From Chitinophaga pinensis (GTDB taxonomy: Bacteria > Bacteroidota > Bacteroidia > UKL13-3): a DNA stretch of 64,000 nt. The stretch is from NCBI GenBank assembly GCA_945860865.1, contig CAMARW010000009.1, positions 55,332 to 119,331 on the forward strand, in the 5' to 3' direction. Below are positions 37,369 to 47,847 of the stretch, piece after piece. The notes beneath the pieces are model-generated. The model was not told where the DNA came from. It ran no database searches and saw nothing but the letters and a program-made list of their open reading frames with translations. Within the stretch, counting starts at the first letter, position 1. Each line of letters opens with the position of its first letter. The position numbers were made by a program, and so were the translations under genes.

Positions 37369-38508
37369 ATGAAAAAAATAATTAATAAGTTATATCTAAT
37401 TCTAGGATTTGGGATATTAGTTTCTTGTGGTGGTGGCGATACATTAGATGCTAAAAAGGCTAGTTTAGAAAAACTAAGAGCGCAACAGGCTGAAATTGGT
37501 TCTGAAATTAAAGTTTTGGAAGAGGAGATTTTAGCCATTGGTAAAAATGAGTTAGACCCAGTGGTGAAAGAGAAATTTGTGTCTGTTACTGCCATCCAAG
37601 TGGGTACATTTAATCATTATATAGATGTGCAAGGAAGGGTAGATGGCGATCAAAATACAACTATAAGCGCCAGAGCGATGGGTCCTGTTGTGAAGATTTT
37701 GGTAAATTCTGGAGCGCAAGTTAAAAAAGGGCAAGTTTTAGCCCAATTAGATGGAGAAATTGTGGCGCGCCAAGTAGCAGATTTAAAGATAAACCTTGCT
37801 TTTGTTACGGATGTATTCAATAAACAAAAAGCCCTATGGGAAAAACAAGTTGGTTCGGAGGTACAATACCTAAGTGCTAAGAATAACAAAGAGTCGCTTG
37901 AACAAAAACTGGCTACACTCTACGAAAATTTGGATATGTATAGTATTAAATCGCCCATAAACGGAACCGTTGATGAGGTGTTTATTAAAATTGGTCAGAA
38001 CATAGCGCCAGGTATGCCTTGTTTTAGGGTGGTAAACATGGGCGATTTAAAAGCCAAAGCAGATGTTTCAGAATCCTATGCTAGTCAGATTAAAGAAGGC
38101 AATAAGGTTAGTTTGTACTTTCCAGATTTAAACAACTTGGAAGTGCCATCTACTATATCTTTCGCCTCACGAGTAATTAGTCAGATGAATCGCACATTTA
38201 CTATTGAAGCACCCATACCAGCGGGCAAAGACTTTATTCCTAATATGATTTGTGTGTTTAAGGTATTGGATTACCAAGCTAAAAATGCCATCGTAATTCC
38301 AGTAAATACGCTGCAAAAAACAGAGTCAAGTACTTTTGTGGTAGTTGCTTCGGTTCAGAACGGGAAAAAAGTAGTGGTAAAAAAAGAAGTAAAAACGGGT
38401 AAATATTACCAAGATAAGGTGGAGATTTTAGCCGGTTTACAGGCAGGAGATTTGTTAATCACAAGTGGTTACCAAGACCTTAACGAGAATGAAGTTTTAA
38501 ACTATTAA
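37369..38508 (+). CDS. RND efflux periplasmic adaptor (membrane fusion lipoprotein)
   Basis: 379 residues. The signal peptide ends in a lipobox with Cys20 (FGILVSCGGG). A short coiled coil (about 27-55) comes next, then the barrel-sandwich hybrid domain in two halves (GPVVKILVNSGAQVKKGQVLAQLDG and KSPINGTVDEV, about 100-200), with a shortened helical hairpin between them, and beta-barrel and membrane-proximal domains. It links the RND pump to TolC in the periplasm. It sits between the TolC and RND genes (19 nt and 35 nt gaps). Confidence 0.92.
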   Translation: MKKIINKLYLILGFGILVSCGGGDTLDAKKASLEKLRAQQAEIGSEIKVLEEEILAIGKNELDPVVKEKFVSVTAIQVGTFNHYIDVQGRVDGDQNTTISARAMGPVVKILVNSGAQVKKGQVLAQLDGEIVARQVADLKINLAFVTDVFNKQKALWEKQVGSEVQYLSAKNNKESLEQKLATLYENLDMYSIKSPINGTVDEVFIKIGQNIAPGMPCFRVVNMGDLKAKADVSESYASQIKEGNKVSLYFPDLNNLEVPSTISFASRVISQMNRTFTIEAPIPAGKDFIPNMICVFKVLDYQAKNAIVIPVNTLQKTESSTFVVVASVQNGKKVVVKKEVKTGKYYQDKVEILAGLQAGDLLITSGYQDLNENEVLNY

Positions 38509-38543
38509 TTTAAGGTTTTAAAAACACTTTAATCAACAGAAAT

Positions 38544-41500
38544 ATGCTTGAGAAAATAAAGGAATTTAAACCTTCTAGCTGGTCTATAGATAATAAAACC
38601 AGCATTTATGTTATGACCATTATTATAACCTTAGCTGGTTTAATGAGTTATAATAGTTTACCTAAAGAACAATTTCCAGAGGTTGTTTTTCCACAAATAT
38701 TGGTGAATACCATTTATGCGGGAACCGCTCCGCAAGACATGGAAAATTTGGTTACCAAACACATTGAAAAGCAAGTAAAATCTATCAATGGTGTAAAAAA
38801 AGTAAACAGTACTTCTATTCAAGATTTCTCTATGATAAACATAGAGTTTAACACAGATGTAGATGTTCCCATAGCCAAACAAAGGGTAAAGGATGCCGTA
38901 GATAAAGCGCGCAAAGATTTGCCCACAGATTTAACCCGCGAGCCTGAAGTAATTGACATAGACGTTTCTCAAATACCTATTATGAACGTGCATATTTCTG
39001 GAGATTATCCATTAGATAAACTAAAGGATTACGCAGAAAATATGAAAGACCGCATTGAGGGTCTCAAAGAAATTACGCGTTGTGATATTGTAGGTGCACT
39101 CGATCGTGAAATTCAAATTGATGTAGACATGTACAAAATGCAAGCAGCCGATATTACCATGCGTGATATTGAAATGGCTGTGAAGTATGAAAACATGACG
39201 CTTTCGGGCGGACAAATAAAAATGGATGGCCTAAAGCGTTCGGTGAACATTGTAGGACAGTACACAGACGCAACTAAAATTGGTGATATTATCATACGGT
39301 CTGGGAGTGGAGCAACTATTTACCTCAAAGACATTTCAAAAATTACCGATGGTTTTAAAGAAAAGGAAAGTTATGCGCGTTTAGATCACGAGAATGTAGT
39401 AACGCTAAACGTTATTAAAAAGAGTGGACAAAACTTAATTGATGCTTCTGATAAAATTAAATTGCTCAAAGAAGATATGGTTGCTAACACCTTACCAAAA
39501 GGTTTAAAAGTTACTATTACGGGCGATCAATCAGAAAAAACGAAAGTTACTTTAGATGATTTAATCAATACCATTATCATCGGTTTTGTTCTGGTTACAC
39601 TCATACTTATGTTTTTTATGGGTACAACCAATGCCATATTTGTGGCGCTATCTGTGCCACTTTCAATGTTTGTGGCATTTTTAATAATGCCTGCTATTGG
39701 GTTTACCTTAAATATGATAGTGCTTTTCTCTTTCTTGTTAGCGCTAGGTATTGTAGTAGATGATGCTATTGTTGTTATAGAAAACACGCATCGTATTTTT
39801 GATAATGGCAAAGTGCCCATTGTAAAAGCAGCTAAAATGGCTGCTGGCGAGGTATTTTTGCCCGTATTATCTGGTACACTAACCACCCTTGCACCTTTTA
39901 TTCCTTTGGCTTTTTGGCAAGGTGTTATTGGTAAATTTATGTTTTACTTGCCCATTACCCTCATTGTAACTTTATTGGCCTCTTTATTGGTTGCTTATAT
40001 TATCAATCCGGTTTTTGCGGTAGATTTTATGAAGCCACATGAGCCGGGTAAAAATCACAAGAAAATTACTAAAGGTTTTAAAATTACATCTGTAGTTTTT
40101 GGCGTTGTTGCACTCTTGCTCTATATTGGTAAAAGCTGGGGCTTAGCCAATTTAACCGTAACCTTATATGCTTTATTCTGTTTGAACCGATTTGTTTTGC
40201 AAGGTTTAATTCTTAAGTTCCAGGGTAAAACATGGCCAAACTTTCAAGAAAATTATAAAAAGGTTTTGGTTTGGATATTGCAAGGTTCTCGTCCTATTTG
40301 GATGTTGGTGGCAACGGTTGGTTTATTGTTTTTCTCTATTTTCTTAACCAGTGTGCGTAAGCCAAACGTGGTTTTCTTCCCACAAAGTGATCCTAATTTT
40401 ATTTTCACTTATTTAGCATTACCTATAGGTACCGATCAGGTGTATACAGATTCTATTACACATATTATAGAAGATAGAATTTATAAAGTAGTGGGAGAAG
40501 ATAATCCCATTGTAGAATCAATTATATCCAATGTGGCTATTGGTGCAAATAATCCACAAAGTTTCGATTTTAGTACTAGTCCGCACCTAGGTAAAGTAAC
40601 TGTAGCATTTGTATCATTTGGCAAACGCAATGGAGCCTCAACGGTTGATTACTTAGATAAAATTAGAGATGCCGTAAAGGGTATTCCGGGTGCAGAAATA
40701 ACAGTAGAGCAGGAGCAAGGCGGCCCACCAACGGGTAAACCTATAAATCTTGAAATAACTGGTGATAATTTTGATGAATTAATAGGGGTTTCAAAAGACC
40801 TTAAGCGGTACTTAGATTCTTTAGGAATACCTGGCATTGAAGAGCTAAAATCGGATTTGCAAGCTAATAAACCAGAAATTGTAATAGAAATTGATAGAGA
40901 GCGGGCCAATAGAGAAGGAATTTCTACAGCCGTTATTGGTAAAGAACTACGTGATGCTATTTTTGGGGCAGAGGTTTCTAAATTTAAAGATGCCAAAGAT
41001 GATTATCCAATTCAGTTGCGTTATGCCTTTGATCAACGTAATAATATAGACGCCTTAATGAACCTAAAAATTACCTACCGAGATATGAATATGGGTGGTA
41101 TGATTAGGCAAATTCCTTTGGCTTCTGTGGCAAAAATTAGTTATGGAAATACTTTTGGAGGTATTAAACGCAAAAACCAAAGGAGAATGGTAACCGTGTC
41201 ATCTAATGTATTAAGTGGTTACAATGCCAATGATATTGTATCTAAAATACAAAAAGCCGTAAATCAATATCCTTTGCCTTCAAGTGTGATTGTTACCATG
41301 ACGGGTGAGCAGGAGGAGCAAGCAGAAACGGGCGCTTTCTTGGGTGGTGCCATGCTAATCTCTTTTGGTTTAATCTTCTTTATTCTAGTTACGCAGTTTA
41401 ATTCTATCTCTAAGCCGCTCATTATTTTCAGCGAAATATTCTTTAGTATCATTGGGGTACTGCTGGGTTTAAGCATATTTAATATGGATGTTTCGGTAGT

Positions 41501-41939
41501 TATGACGGGCGTAGGTGTTATTGCCTTAGCTGGTATTGTGGTTAGAAACGGTATTTTGTTGGTTGAGTTTACAGATTTACTCATGGAGCAAGGAATGGAA
41601 ATGAAGGCTGCTATTATAGAAGCAGGTAAAACGAGAATGACCCCTGTTATTTTAACGGCCTCTGCCACAATTTTAGGGTTGGTGCCTTTGGCTGTTGGAT
41701 TCAATATAGACTTTGTTGGTTTGTTCTCACGCTTTGAGCCACATATTCATTTTGGTGGAGATAATGTAGCTTTTTGGGGGCCTTTGAGCTGGACAATGAT
41801 TTTTGGGTTGAGTTTTGCTACTTTTTTAACCCTTATTTTGGTTCCTGTTATGTTATTTATTTCCAATAATATCAAAATAAAATTAAATATACCTTTGGTT
41901 AAAGGGCATTTAAAAAACAGTGATTCAATAAAATCATAA
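38544..41939 (+). CDS. RND family efflux transporter permease
   Basis: 1,131 residues, slightly longer than AcrB (about 1,050) because of an extra membrane-associated stretch near 500-560. Twelve core membrane segments in two halves with large periplasmic loops. The proton-relay Asp pair lies in TM4 (LGIVVDDAIVVIEN, about 402-415). The second half carries GVIALAGIVVRNGILLVEF. N-terminal segment is PSSWSIDNKTSIYVMTIII. It pumps substrates out using the proton gradient with the two proteins encoded upstream. Substrate class (drug, metal or lipid) is not readable from the sequence. Confidence 0.93.
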   Translation: MLEKIKEFKPSSWSIDNKTSIYVMTIIITLAGLMSYNSLPKEQFPEVVFPQILVNTIYAGTAPQDMENLVTKHIEKQVKSINGVKKVNSTSIQDFSMINIEFNTDVDVPIAKQRVKDAVDKARKDLPTDLTREPEVIDIDVSQIPIMNVHISGDYPLDKLKDYAENMKDRIEGLKEITRCDIVGALDREIQIDVDMYKMQAADITMRDIEMAVKYENMTLSGGQIKMDGLKRSVNIVGQYTDATKIGDIIIRSGSGATIYLKDISKITDGFKEKESYARLDHENVVTLNVIKKSGQNLIDASDKIKLLKEDMVANTLPKGLKVTITGDQSEKTKVTLDDLINTIIIGFVLVTLILMFFMGTTNAIFVALSVPLSMFVAFLIMPAIGFTLNMIVLFSFLLALGIVVDDAIVVIENTHRIFDNGKVPIVKAAKMAAGEVFLPVLSGTLTTLAPFIPLAFWQGVIGKFMFYLPITLIVTLLASLLVAYIINPVFAVDFMKPHEPGKNHKKITKGFKITSVVFGVVALLLYIGKSWGLANLTVTLYALFCLNRFVLQGLILKFQGKTWPNFQENYKKVLVWILQGSRPIWMLVATVGLLFFSIFLTSVRKPNVVFFPQSDPNFIFTYLALPIGTDQVYTDSITHIIEDRIYKVVGEDNPIVESIISNVAIGANNPQSFDFSTSPHLGKVTVAFVSFGKRNGASTVDYLDKIRDAVKGIPGAEITVEQEQGGPPTGKPINLEITGDNFDELIGVSKDLKRYLDSLGIPGIEELKSDLQANKPEIVIEIDRERANREGISTAVIGKELRDAIFGAEVSKFKDAKDDYPIQLRYAFDQRNNIDALMNLKITYRDMNMGGMIRQIPLASVAKISYGNTFGGIKRKNQRRMVTVSSNVLSGYNANDIVSKIQKAVNQYPLPSSVIVTMTGEQEEQAETGAFLGGAMLISFGLIFFILVTQFNSISKPLIIFSEIFFSIIGVLLGLSIFNMDVSVVMTGVGVIALAGIVVRNGILLVEFTDLLMEQGMEMKAAIIEAGKTRMTPVILTASATILGLVPLAVGFNIDFVGLFSRFEPHIHFGGDNVAFWGPLSWTMIFGLSFATFLTLILVPVMLFISNNIKIKLNIPLVKGHLKNSDSIKS

Positions 41940-41944
41940 ATTTA

Positions 41945-41975
41945 TTTGTGTTTTTTAATTAATAAATTATATTTG
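41945..41975 (+). promoter_or_regulatory. promoter of the candidate small RNA, perfect consensus
   Basis: TTTG (41945-41948), a 19-nt spacer, TATATTTG (41968-41975). Both boxes and the spacing match the Bacteroidota consensus exactly. It begins 6 nt after the RND stop codon, with no terminator seen between. Confidence 0.7.
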
Positions 41976-41980
41976 CCACT

Positions 41981-42105
41981 TAGTAATTAATCTAACATTT
42001 AAAAGTGATTCTAAATCACTTTCATAAAGATAATTGCATCTAGGGGTAGAATGCAATTTGTTTCATAGGCTAAAGCGGGGTCCAGGTAACTGGCCCCGTT
42101 TTTTT
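41981..42105 (+). ncRNA. candidate structured small RNA or attenuator leader (about 125 nt)
   Basis: Between the promoter at 41945-41975 and a strong terminator there is no ORF but three consecutive hairpins. The first is a perfect 9-bp stem, AAAGTGATT (42002-42010) with AATCACTTT (42014-42022), CTA loop. The second is an 8-bp stem, AATTGCAT (42032-42039) with ATGCAATT (42051-42058), extended by CTA/TAG around a GGGG loop. The third is the terminator stem (42076-42098) with a GTAA tetraloop and seven Ts. It is either a free small RNA or an attenuator for the ABC-F gene 50 nt downstream. The presence of a separate -7 element before that gene favours a free RNA. I do not recognise a known RNA family. 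Confidence 0.5.
42076..42105 (+). terminator. strong intrinsic terminator of the candidate RNA
   Basis: CGGGG (42076-42080) pairs with CCCCG (42094-42098), and CCAG (42082-42085) with CTGG (42090-42093); one T is bulged. The loop is GTAA, a GNRA-type tetraloop, followed by TTTTTTT. One of the strongest terminators in the window. Confidence 0.9.
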
Positions 42106-42129
42106 ATGCAATCCATTGGGATAATTAAT

Positions 42130-42137
42130 TACTTTTG
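42130..42137 (+). promoter_or_regulatory. -7 promoter element of the ABC-F gene
   Basis: TACTTTTG matches TAnnTTTG exactly and ends 18 nt before the ABC-F ATG, the same spacing as the TetR gene. It lies after the terminator, so the ABC-F gene probably has its own start of transcription. Confidence 0.5.
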
Positions 42138-42155
42138 CACCTTTATAATTATTGA

Positions 42156-43775
<1,620 letters not shown>

Positions 43776-43794
43776 ACTTTTTAGGGCAAAAAAA

Positions 43795-43830
43795 AGCCTC
43801 ATTGACTTTTTTCAATGAGGCTCTTTTTTT
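43795..43830 (+). terminator. ABC-F terminator
   Basis: An 11-bp stem AGCCTCATTGA (43795-43805) / TCAATGAGGCT (43812-43822), 6-nt loop, then C and seven Ts. It lies 20 nt after the ABC-F stop. Confidence 0.92.
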
Positions 43831-44022
43831 GGGTAAAAATGATTAATTAATAATCATAATCTACGCTTTTTTAAGTTGTAGATAATCTAATCAAATTAAA
43901 AGCAAAACTTGTCTAGGCTTAAGCAGGGTGTTAAAAACAGAAAAAACGAGCGTATTTCTTGTTTTTTATCTTTTAAACACTCAAAAATAAACTAAAATAA
44001 AGTTGTAGAGAGTTGTAATAAA

Positions 44023-44052
44023 TAACTGGAGTGTTTATTTGTTTAACTGGAG
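44023..44052. promoter_or_regulatory. direct repeat TAACTGGAG-N12-TAACTGGAG, LytTR-type site candidate
   Basis: Two identical 9-mers (44023-44031 and 44044-44052) with a 12-nt gap. LytTR regulators bind pairs of 9-bp direct repeats 12-13 bp apart, and the reverse strand reads CCAGTTA in each, containing the GTT core of the known consensus. It sits 6 nt from the stop codon of the LytTR gene, an odd place for an operator. Further GTTGTAGA-type copies lie at 43874-43882 and 44001-44017. Confidence 0.4.
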
Positions 44053-44057
44053 ATTCT

Positions 44058-44834
44058 TTATAAAATAGTGGTATAATTTTCGAGCGCTTTTTGGAAAGCC
44101 TCCCTCTTTCTTCGAGAAACTTCAACTTCTGTTCCATCCAACATCACAACTGTGCCACCTTCTCCTCGAATGTATTTTTTTATAAATTTTAGGTTTATCA
44201 GGTGTGAATGGTGCACCCTACAGAATCCAAAATCAGTTAATAGCTCATCATAATCTTTTAAAGTTTTAGAAACCAACATCACCTTAGCATCCTTTTCTAA
44301 AAAAAAGCGAGTATAATTGGCATCACTTTCACACCTAATTATTTCATTAATCGCAACAAATACAGACCCGCTAGCATTAGGTAAAGACAGTTTAAAGCTC
44401 TGTTTGTTAATCGTTTTTAAATTGTCTAACAGGTTGTTCATTTGCAAATTAGACTGGTGTTGAATTTGCTTTCTCTTTTCAATTGTTTTTTTAATTGCTA
44501 GTTTTAATTCTTCAGGATGTATTGGCTTTAGTAAATAATCTATTGCGCTGCATTTAATAGCTTTTAAAGCGTATGAATCGTATGCCGTTGTAAATATTAC
44601 ATCAAAACTTCTATTGGGCATAGCGGCTAATAAATCAAAGCCATTTTTAGAGGGCATCTCAATATCTAGTAGAATTAAATCTGGATTGTGAATTTGAATT
44701 TTTATGATGGCATCTTCTACATCTGGCGATTCACCCACAAGCACCACTTCATTGATATCACTTAACATGGCTTTTAAAGCCTTTCTGCCGCGAGTTTCAT
44801 CTTCTACTATGAGAGTTTTGAGTAAATTATTCAT
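44058..44834 (-). CDS. LytTR family response regulator
   Basis: 258 residues. The receiver domain (about 1-125) has the phospho-acceptor Asp in LILLDIEMPSKNG (about residue 58), with the acidic pair VEDE near the N terminus and Lys in LLKPIHPEEL. The LytTR DNA-binding domain (about 150-255) ends with the typical CRVHHSHLINLKFIKKYIRG and VEVSRRKREAF pattern. The gene begins within the last 8 nt of the histidine kinase gene (ATGAATAA overlap), so the two are translationally coupled and form one signalling pair. Confidence 0.93.
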   Translation of the reverse strand: MNNLLKTLIVEDETRGRKALKAMLSDINEVVLVGESPDVEDAIIKIQIHNPDLILLDIEMPSKNGFDLLAAMPNRSFDVIFTTAYDSYALKAIKCSAIDYLLKPIHPEELKLAIKKTIEKRKQIQHQSNLQMNNLLDNLKTINKQSFKLSLPNASGSVFVAINEIIRCESDANYTRFFLEKDAKVMLVSKTLKDYDELLTDFGFCRVHHSHLINLKFIKKYIRGEGGTVVMLDGTEVEVSRRKREAFQKALENYTTIL

Positions 44835-47808
44835 GTATTATAGGCAAATTAATAATAACTTTTGTTCCGCAAGCTAAATTATTTTCATTTAATAAATCAA
44901 TAATTTCAATTTTTGGAGATGCACCAAACAATTTATTTAACAAGGCAATTCTATCTTCACTAATTTTAGTTCCTTTAGATTGATGTAAGTTAATTTTTCG
45001 ATTCTTTATATCCAATGCAGCTTTTCGCCCAAGGCCATTATCTTCTATAATTACTTGAATAGTTTCATCATTAAGTTGCATAAAACTAATGAGTAATATC
45101 TTTTCTCCTTGTTTAGCTTGTAGCCCATGCCAAATAGCATTTTCTATATGAGGCTGAATGAGCAATGTAGGTATTAAAATACTTTGGTCTAAATTAGGGT
45201 CAACCAAAAAGGTTGCTGTAAAAGAATTATTTAGTCGCAAAGCTTCTAGATCTACATACAATTTTAAAAATTCAATTTTTGAACTTATACTGATAAATGT
45301 TTGCTCCGAATTATCTAAAATCATTCTTATTAGTTTGGCAAATTTGTTGAGATATTTTGCAGCCTCCTTACCTTCATTAGTCATTACAAAAAGTTGAATA
45401 GAATTAAGTGAATTAAAAATAAAATGAGGATTCATTTGTACCCTCAATGCCTTTAACTCTAGTGTAGCAATCATGCTATTGATAATTCCTATTTCTTTTT
45501 CTTTTTTAATTGCGCTTTGTGTTTTATAATAAATAAATAGGGAAATACATAGCACTAATAAAACGATTGAAATAATTTTGAACCAAATGGTTTGGTAAAA
45601 GTTGGGAACGATTTGAAAGGAAACACTAGCTTCATTTTTGTTATCATTTCCGTAATCGCTGCCTGATTTTACTTTAAACACATAGTCTCCCGGAGATAAT
45701 TTGCCAAAGCTTACAAATTGCCGCTTACCAACTTCGTTATATCCAGTATCTATGCCCTCAATGGTATAATAATAAGTTTTATTTTCACTTAAATTAAAAT
45801 TAAGTGAAGCGTAATCAAAGGAGATATAATTTTTATCATTCGGGATTTTATAATACGCTTGAAAGGGAATTTTTTGGTTTAAAACATAAATATTTTTGAT
45901 AACTACATTCTCTCTTATAGGTTCATTGTTTATGTTAATGGGATTAAAATAATTAAAGCCTGCTACTCCTCCAACATAAATACTGCCATCTCTTGCGGTT
46001 AGTATAGATGCCTCTATAAATTCGCTTGGTTGTATACCATTATGCTTACGATATACATTTACTTTAAAGTTATTTGTTTCTATGCTAAATAATCCATTGT
46101 TGGAAGTTGCCCAACATTGCGTTTGCGTTGCATTAAAAGTGAGTGAGTGAATCTGATTATCGGATAATCCACTAAAGTTATTTATATTAATAATGTTTCC
46201 ATTGGGCTGCCATATAAAAATACCTTTACCCGCTGTTGCTATCCAAATATTTCCTTTTTTATCTGCTTTGGCAACTGCCACCATGGGTTCGTTTTTATTA
46301 TTACTAAGCTTAACTAGTGTAAATAATTGGGTAGTTGTATTAAAAACATATAAACCTTTTGTACTTGCTAACAATAATTCATTTTTATTTTTAAAATTGA
46401 TACTTCTAATGTTATTACTAGCCAGCGTTGAATTGGCAATATTGAAAAAGGCAAGTGTTTCTTTTTTTCTAACATGGTATAAAAAAAAACCACCTTCTCC
46501 GCACATCCAATAGGTTCCATCGCCAACGGGTAATATGCATTTTATATCTCCTTCAAATTTCTTTATTTTATTTTTAGTACTTAAAAAGCTGGCTTTTGTT
46601 GAGTTTAGTTTGTAAGAGAAAAGTCCATCTTGCGAGCCTATAAGAAAGTTAGACGGAAATCCCGTTTCTTCAATGATGCAATCGCCTATTATACCTAGGT
46701 TTACTGACTTTGTTACTTGCTGTGTTTTGGGATTAAATGTGCCCAATGTACCTGCTGAATTATGCCATAAAATATCTCCTGTTTGGGTTTCTGCAAAAGA
46801 AAAAATTTCTTTGCATTTAGAAAAATTTGCATGCAATAAATAAGAAGCCAATGGAAATTTATATCGTTCAGGATTATGCAGATTTAACCCCCCAATTTCT
46901 GTACCTACCCATAGGTTGTTGGTTTTGTCTACCAACAAACAAGAAATAAAATTTTGTGATAGCGAATAAAAATTTTTATCGTCTTGCTGTAGTATGCTTG
47001 TAGAACCATTATTAGAAATAGCAAGCAACCCTATATTGGTGCCTAAGTATAAGATATTTTTGTATTTAATTAAACAAGTAGTGCCCATTATTGGTGCGAT
47101 TTCATAGGCTTTACTTACCTTCATTTCTAATTGCTTAATTGAGGCATTGTAAATCTTATGAGTTTCATCTATCCAAGCAATTTCTTGATTTAACCCCAAC
47201 CAAAAATGTTTGATGGGTGAGCTTAGTTTGTAAGCAATATTTTTCTTTTTTTGAGAAAACGGGTAATAGGCATAAAATCCATCGGCCTTACTATATATAA
47301 CTTTGCCTGTTGATATATTTTGGATATCTCTAATTGGAGAGCCTGGGTGAATATTCTCAAATATAGTACTTTCAAGGGTTAAGCGCCATAATCCATTCTC
47401 AGCCGCAATTAAAATACAATTGCGCAAGGCAATTATTTTTTTTGGTTTGATAATTTTATTGGTGGGGAATTCAATTTTTTTATTCTCAAGCGTATTTTTA
47501 TCTATTACAAACAATTTATTTCTGCTAAGTGCAAAAACTTGATTCAAATTGCTACTGATAGAAAGAATCATACTTTCTTCTATTGCACCATCTAAAGTTA
47601 TGATATTTTCAAACTCATACCCATCATACCTTAAAAGACCAAAATAGGTTCCAACCCAAATGTAACCATTTGGGCCTTGGTGAATAGATAAAATATTAAT
47701 TTGATTTAAGCCTTTTTCTTCATTAATGTGCTCAAAATAGAGGTTTTGGGCATAAATATTTACTGTGAAAAAAGCAAATGAAAGAATTAAGAGTAATTTT
47801 GCGCGCAA
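44827..47808 (-). CDS. LytS-type sensor histidine kinase with two-component propeller input domain
   Basis: 993 residues starting at a TTG (47808), which leads directly into a signal peptide (LLLILSFAFFTVNIYAQ); no ATG fits. The periplasmic part (about 22-735) is a Reg_prop beta-propeller (repeats such as GYIWVGTYFGLLRYDG and NLWVGTEIGGL) plus a Y_Y_Y domain (YYYTIEGIDTGY). One membrane segment (about 742-765) follows, then the His_kinase domain with the phospho-acceptor in LRVQMNPHFIFNSLNS (about 790-805) and an HATPase domain (EDNGLGRKAA). Unlike many Bacteroidota hybrid sensors it has no receiver and hands off to the LytTR protein encoded next. Confidence 0.93.
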   Translation of the reverse strand: MRAKLLLILSFAFFTVNIYAQNLYFEHINEEKGLNQINILSIHQGPNGYIWVGTYFGLLRYDGYEFENIITLDGAIEESMILSISSNLNQVFALSRNKLFVIDKNTLENKKIEFPTNKIIKPKKIIALRNCILIAAENGLWRLTLESTIFENIHPGSPIRDIQNISTGKVIYSKADGFYAYYPFSQKKKNIAYKLSSPIKHFWLGLNQEIAWIDETHKIYNASIKQLEMKVSKAYEIAPIMGTTCLIKYKNILYLGTNIGLLAISNNGSTSILQQDDKNFYSLSQNFISCLLVDKTNNLWVGTEIGGLNLHNPERYKFPLASYLLHANFSKCKEIFSFAETQTGDILWHNSAGTLGTFNPKTQQVTKSVNLGIIGDCIIEETGFPSNFLIGSQDGLFSYKLNSTKASFLSTKNKIKKFEGDIKCILPVGDGTYWMCGEGGFFLYHVRKKETLAFFNIANSTLASNNIRSINFKNKNELLLASTKGLYVFNTTTQLFTLVKLSNNKNEPMVAVAKADKKGNIWIATAGKGIFIWQPNGNIININNFSGLSDNQIHSLTFNATQTQCWATSNNGLFSIETNNFKVNVYRKHNGIQPSEFIEASILTARDGSIYVGGVAGFNYFNPININNEPIRENVVIKNIYVLNQKIPFQAYYKIPNDKNYISFDYASLNFNLSENKTYYYTIEGIDTGYNEVGKRQFVSFGKLSPGDYVFKVKSGSDYGNDNKNEASVSFQIVPNFYQTIWFKIISIVLLVLCISLFIYYKTQSAIKKEKEIGIINSMIATLELKALRVQMNPHFIFNSLNSIQLFVMTNEGKEAAKYLNKFAKLIRMILDNSEQTFISISSKIEFLKLYVDLEALRLNNSFTATFLVDPNLDQSILIPTLLIQPHIENAIWHGLQAKQGEKILLISFMQLNDETIQVIIEDNGLGRKAALDIKNRKINLHQSKGTKISEDRIALLNKLFGASPKIEIIDLLNENNLACGTKVIINLPIIHE

Positions 47809-47847
47809 GGTTTATTTTTTTTACTAACATAACTATTATAATTATAA

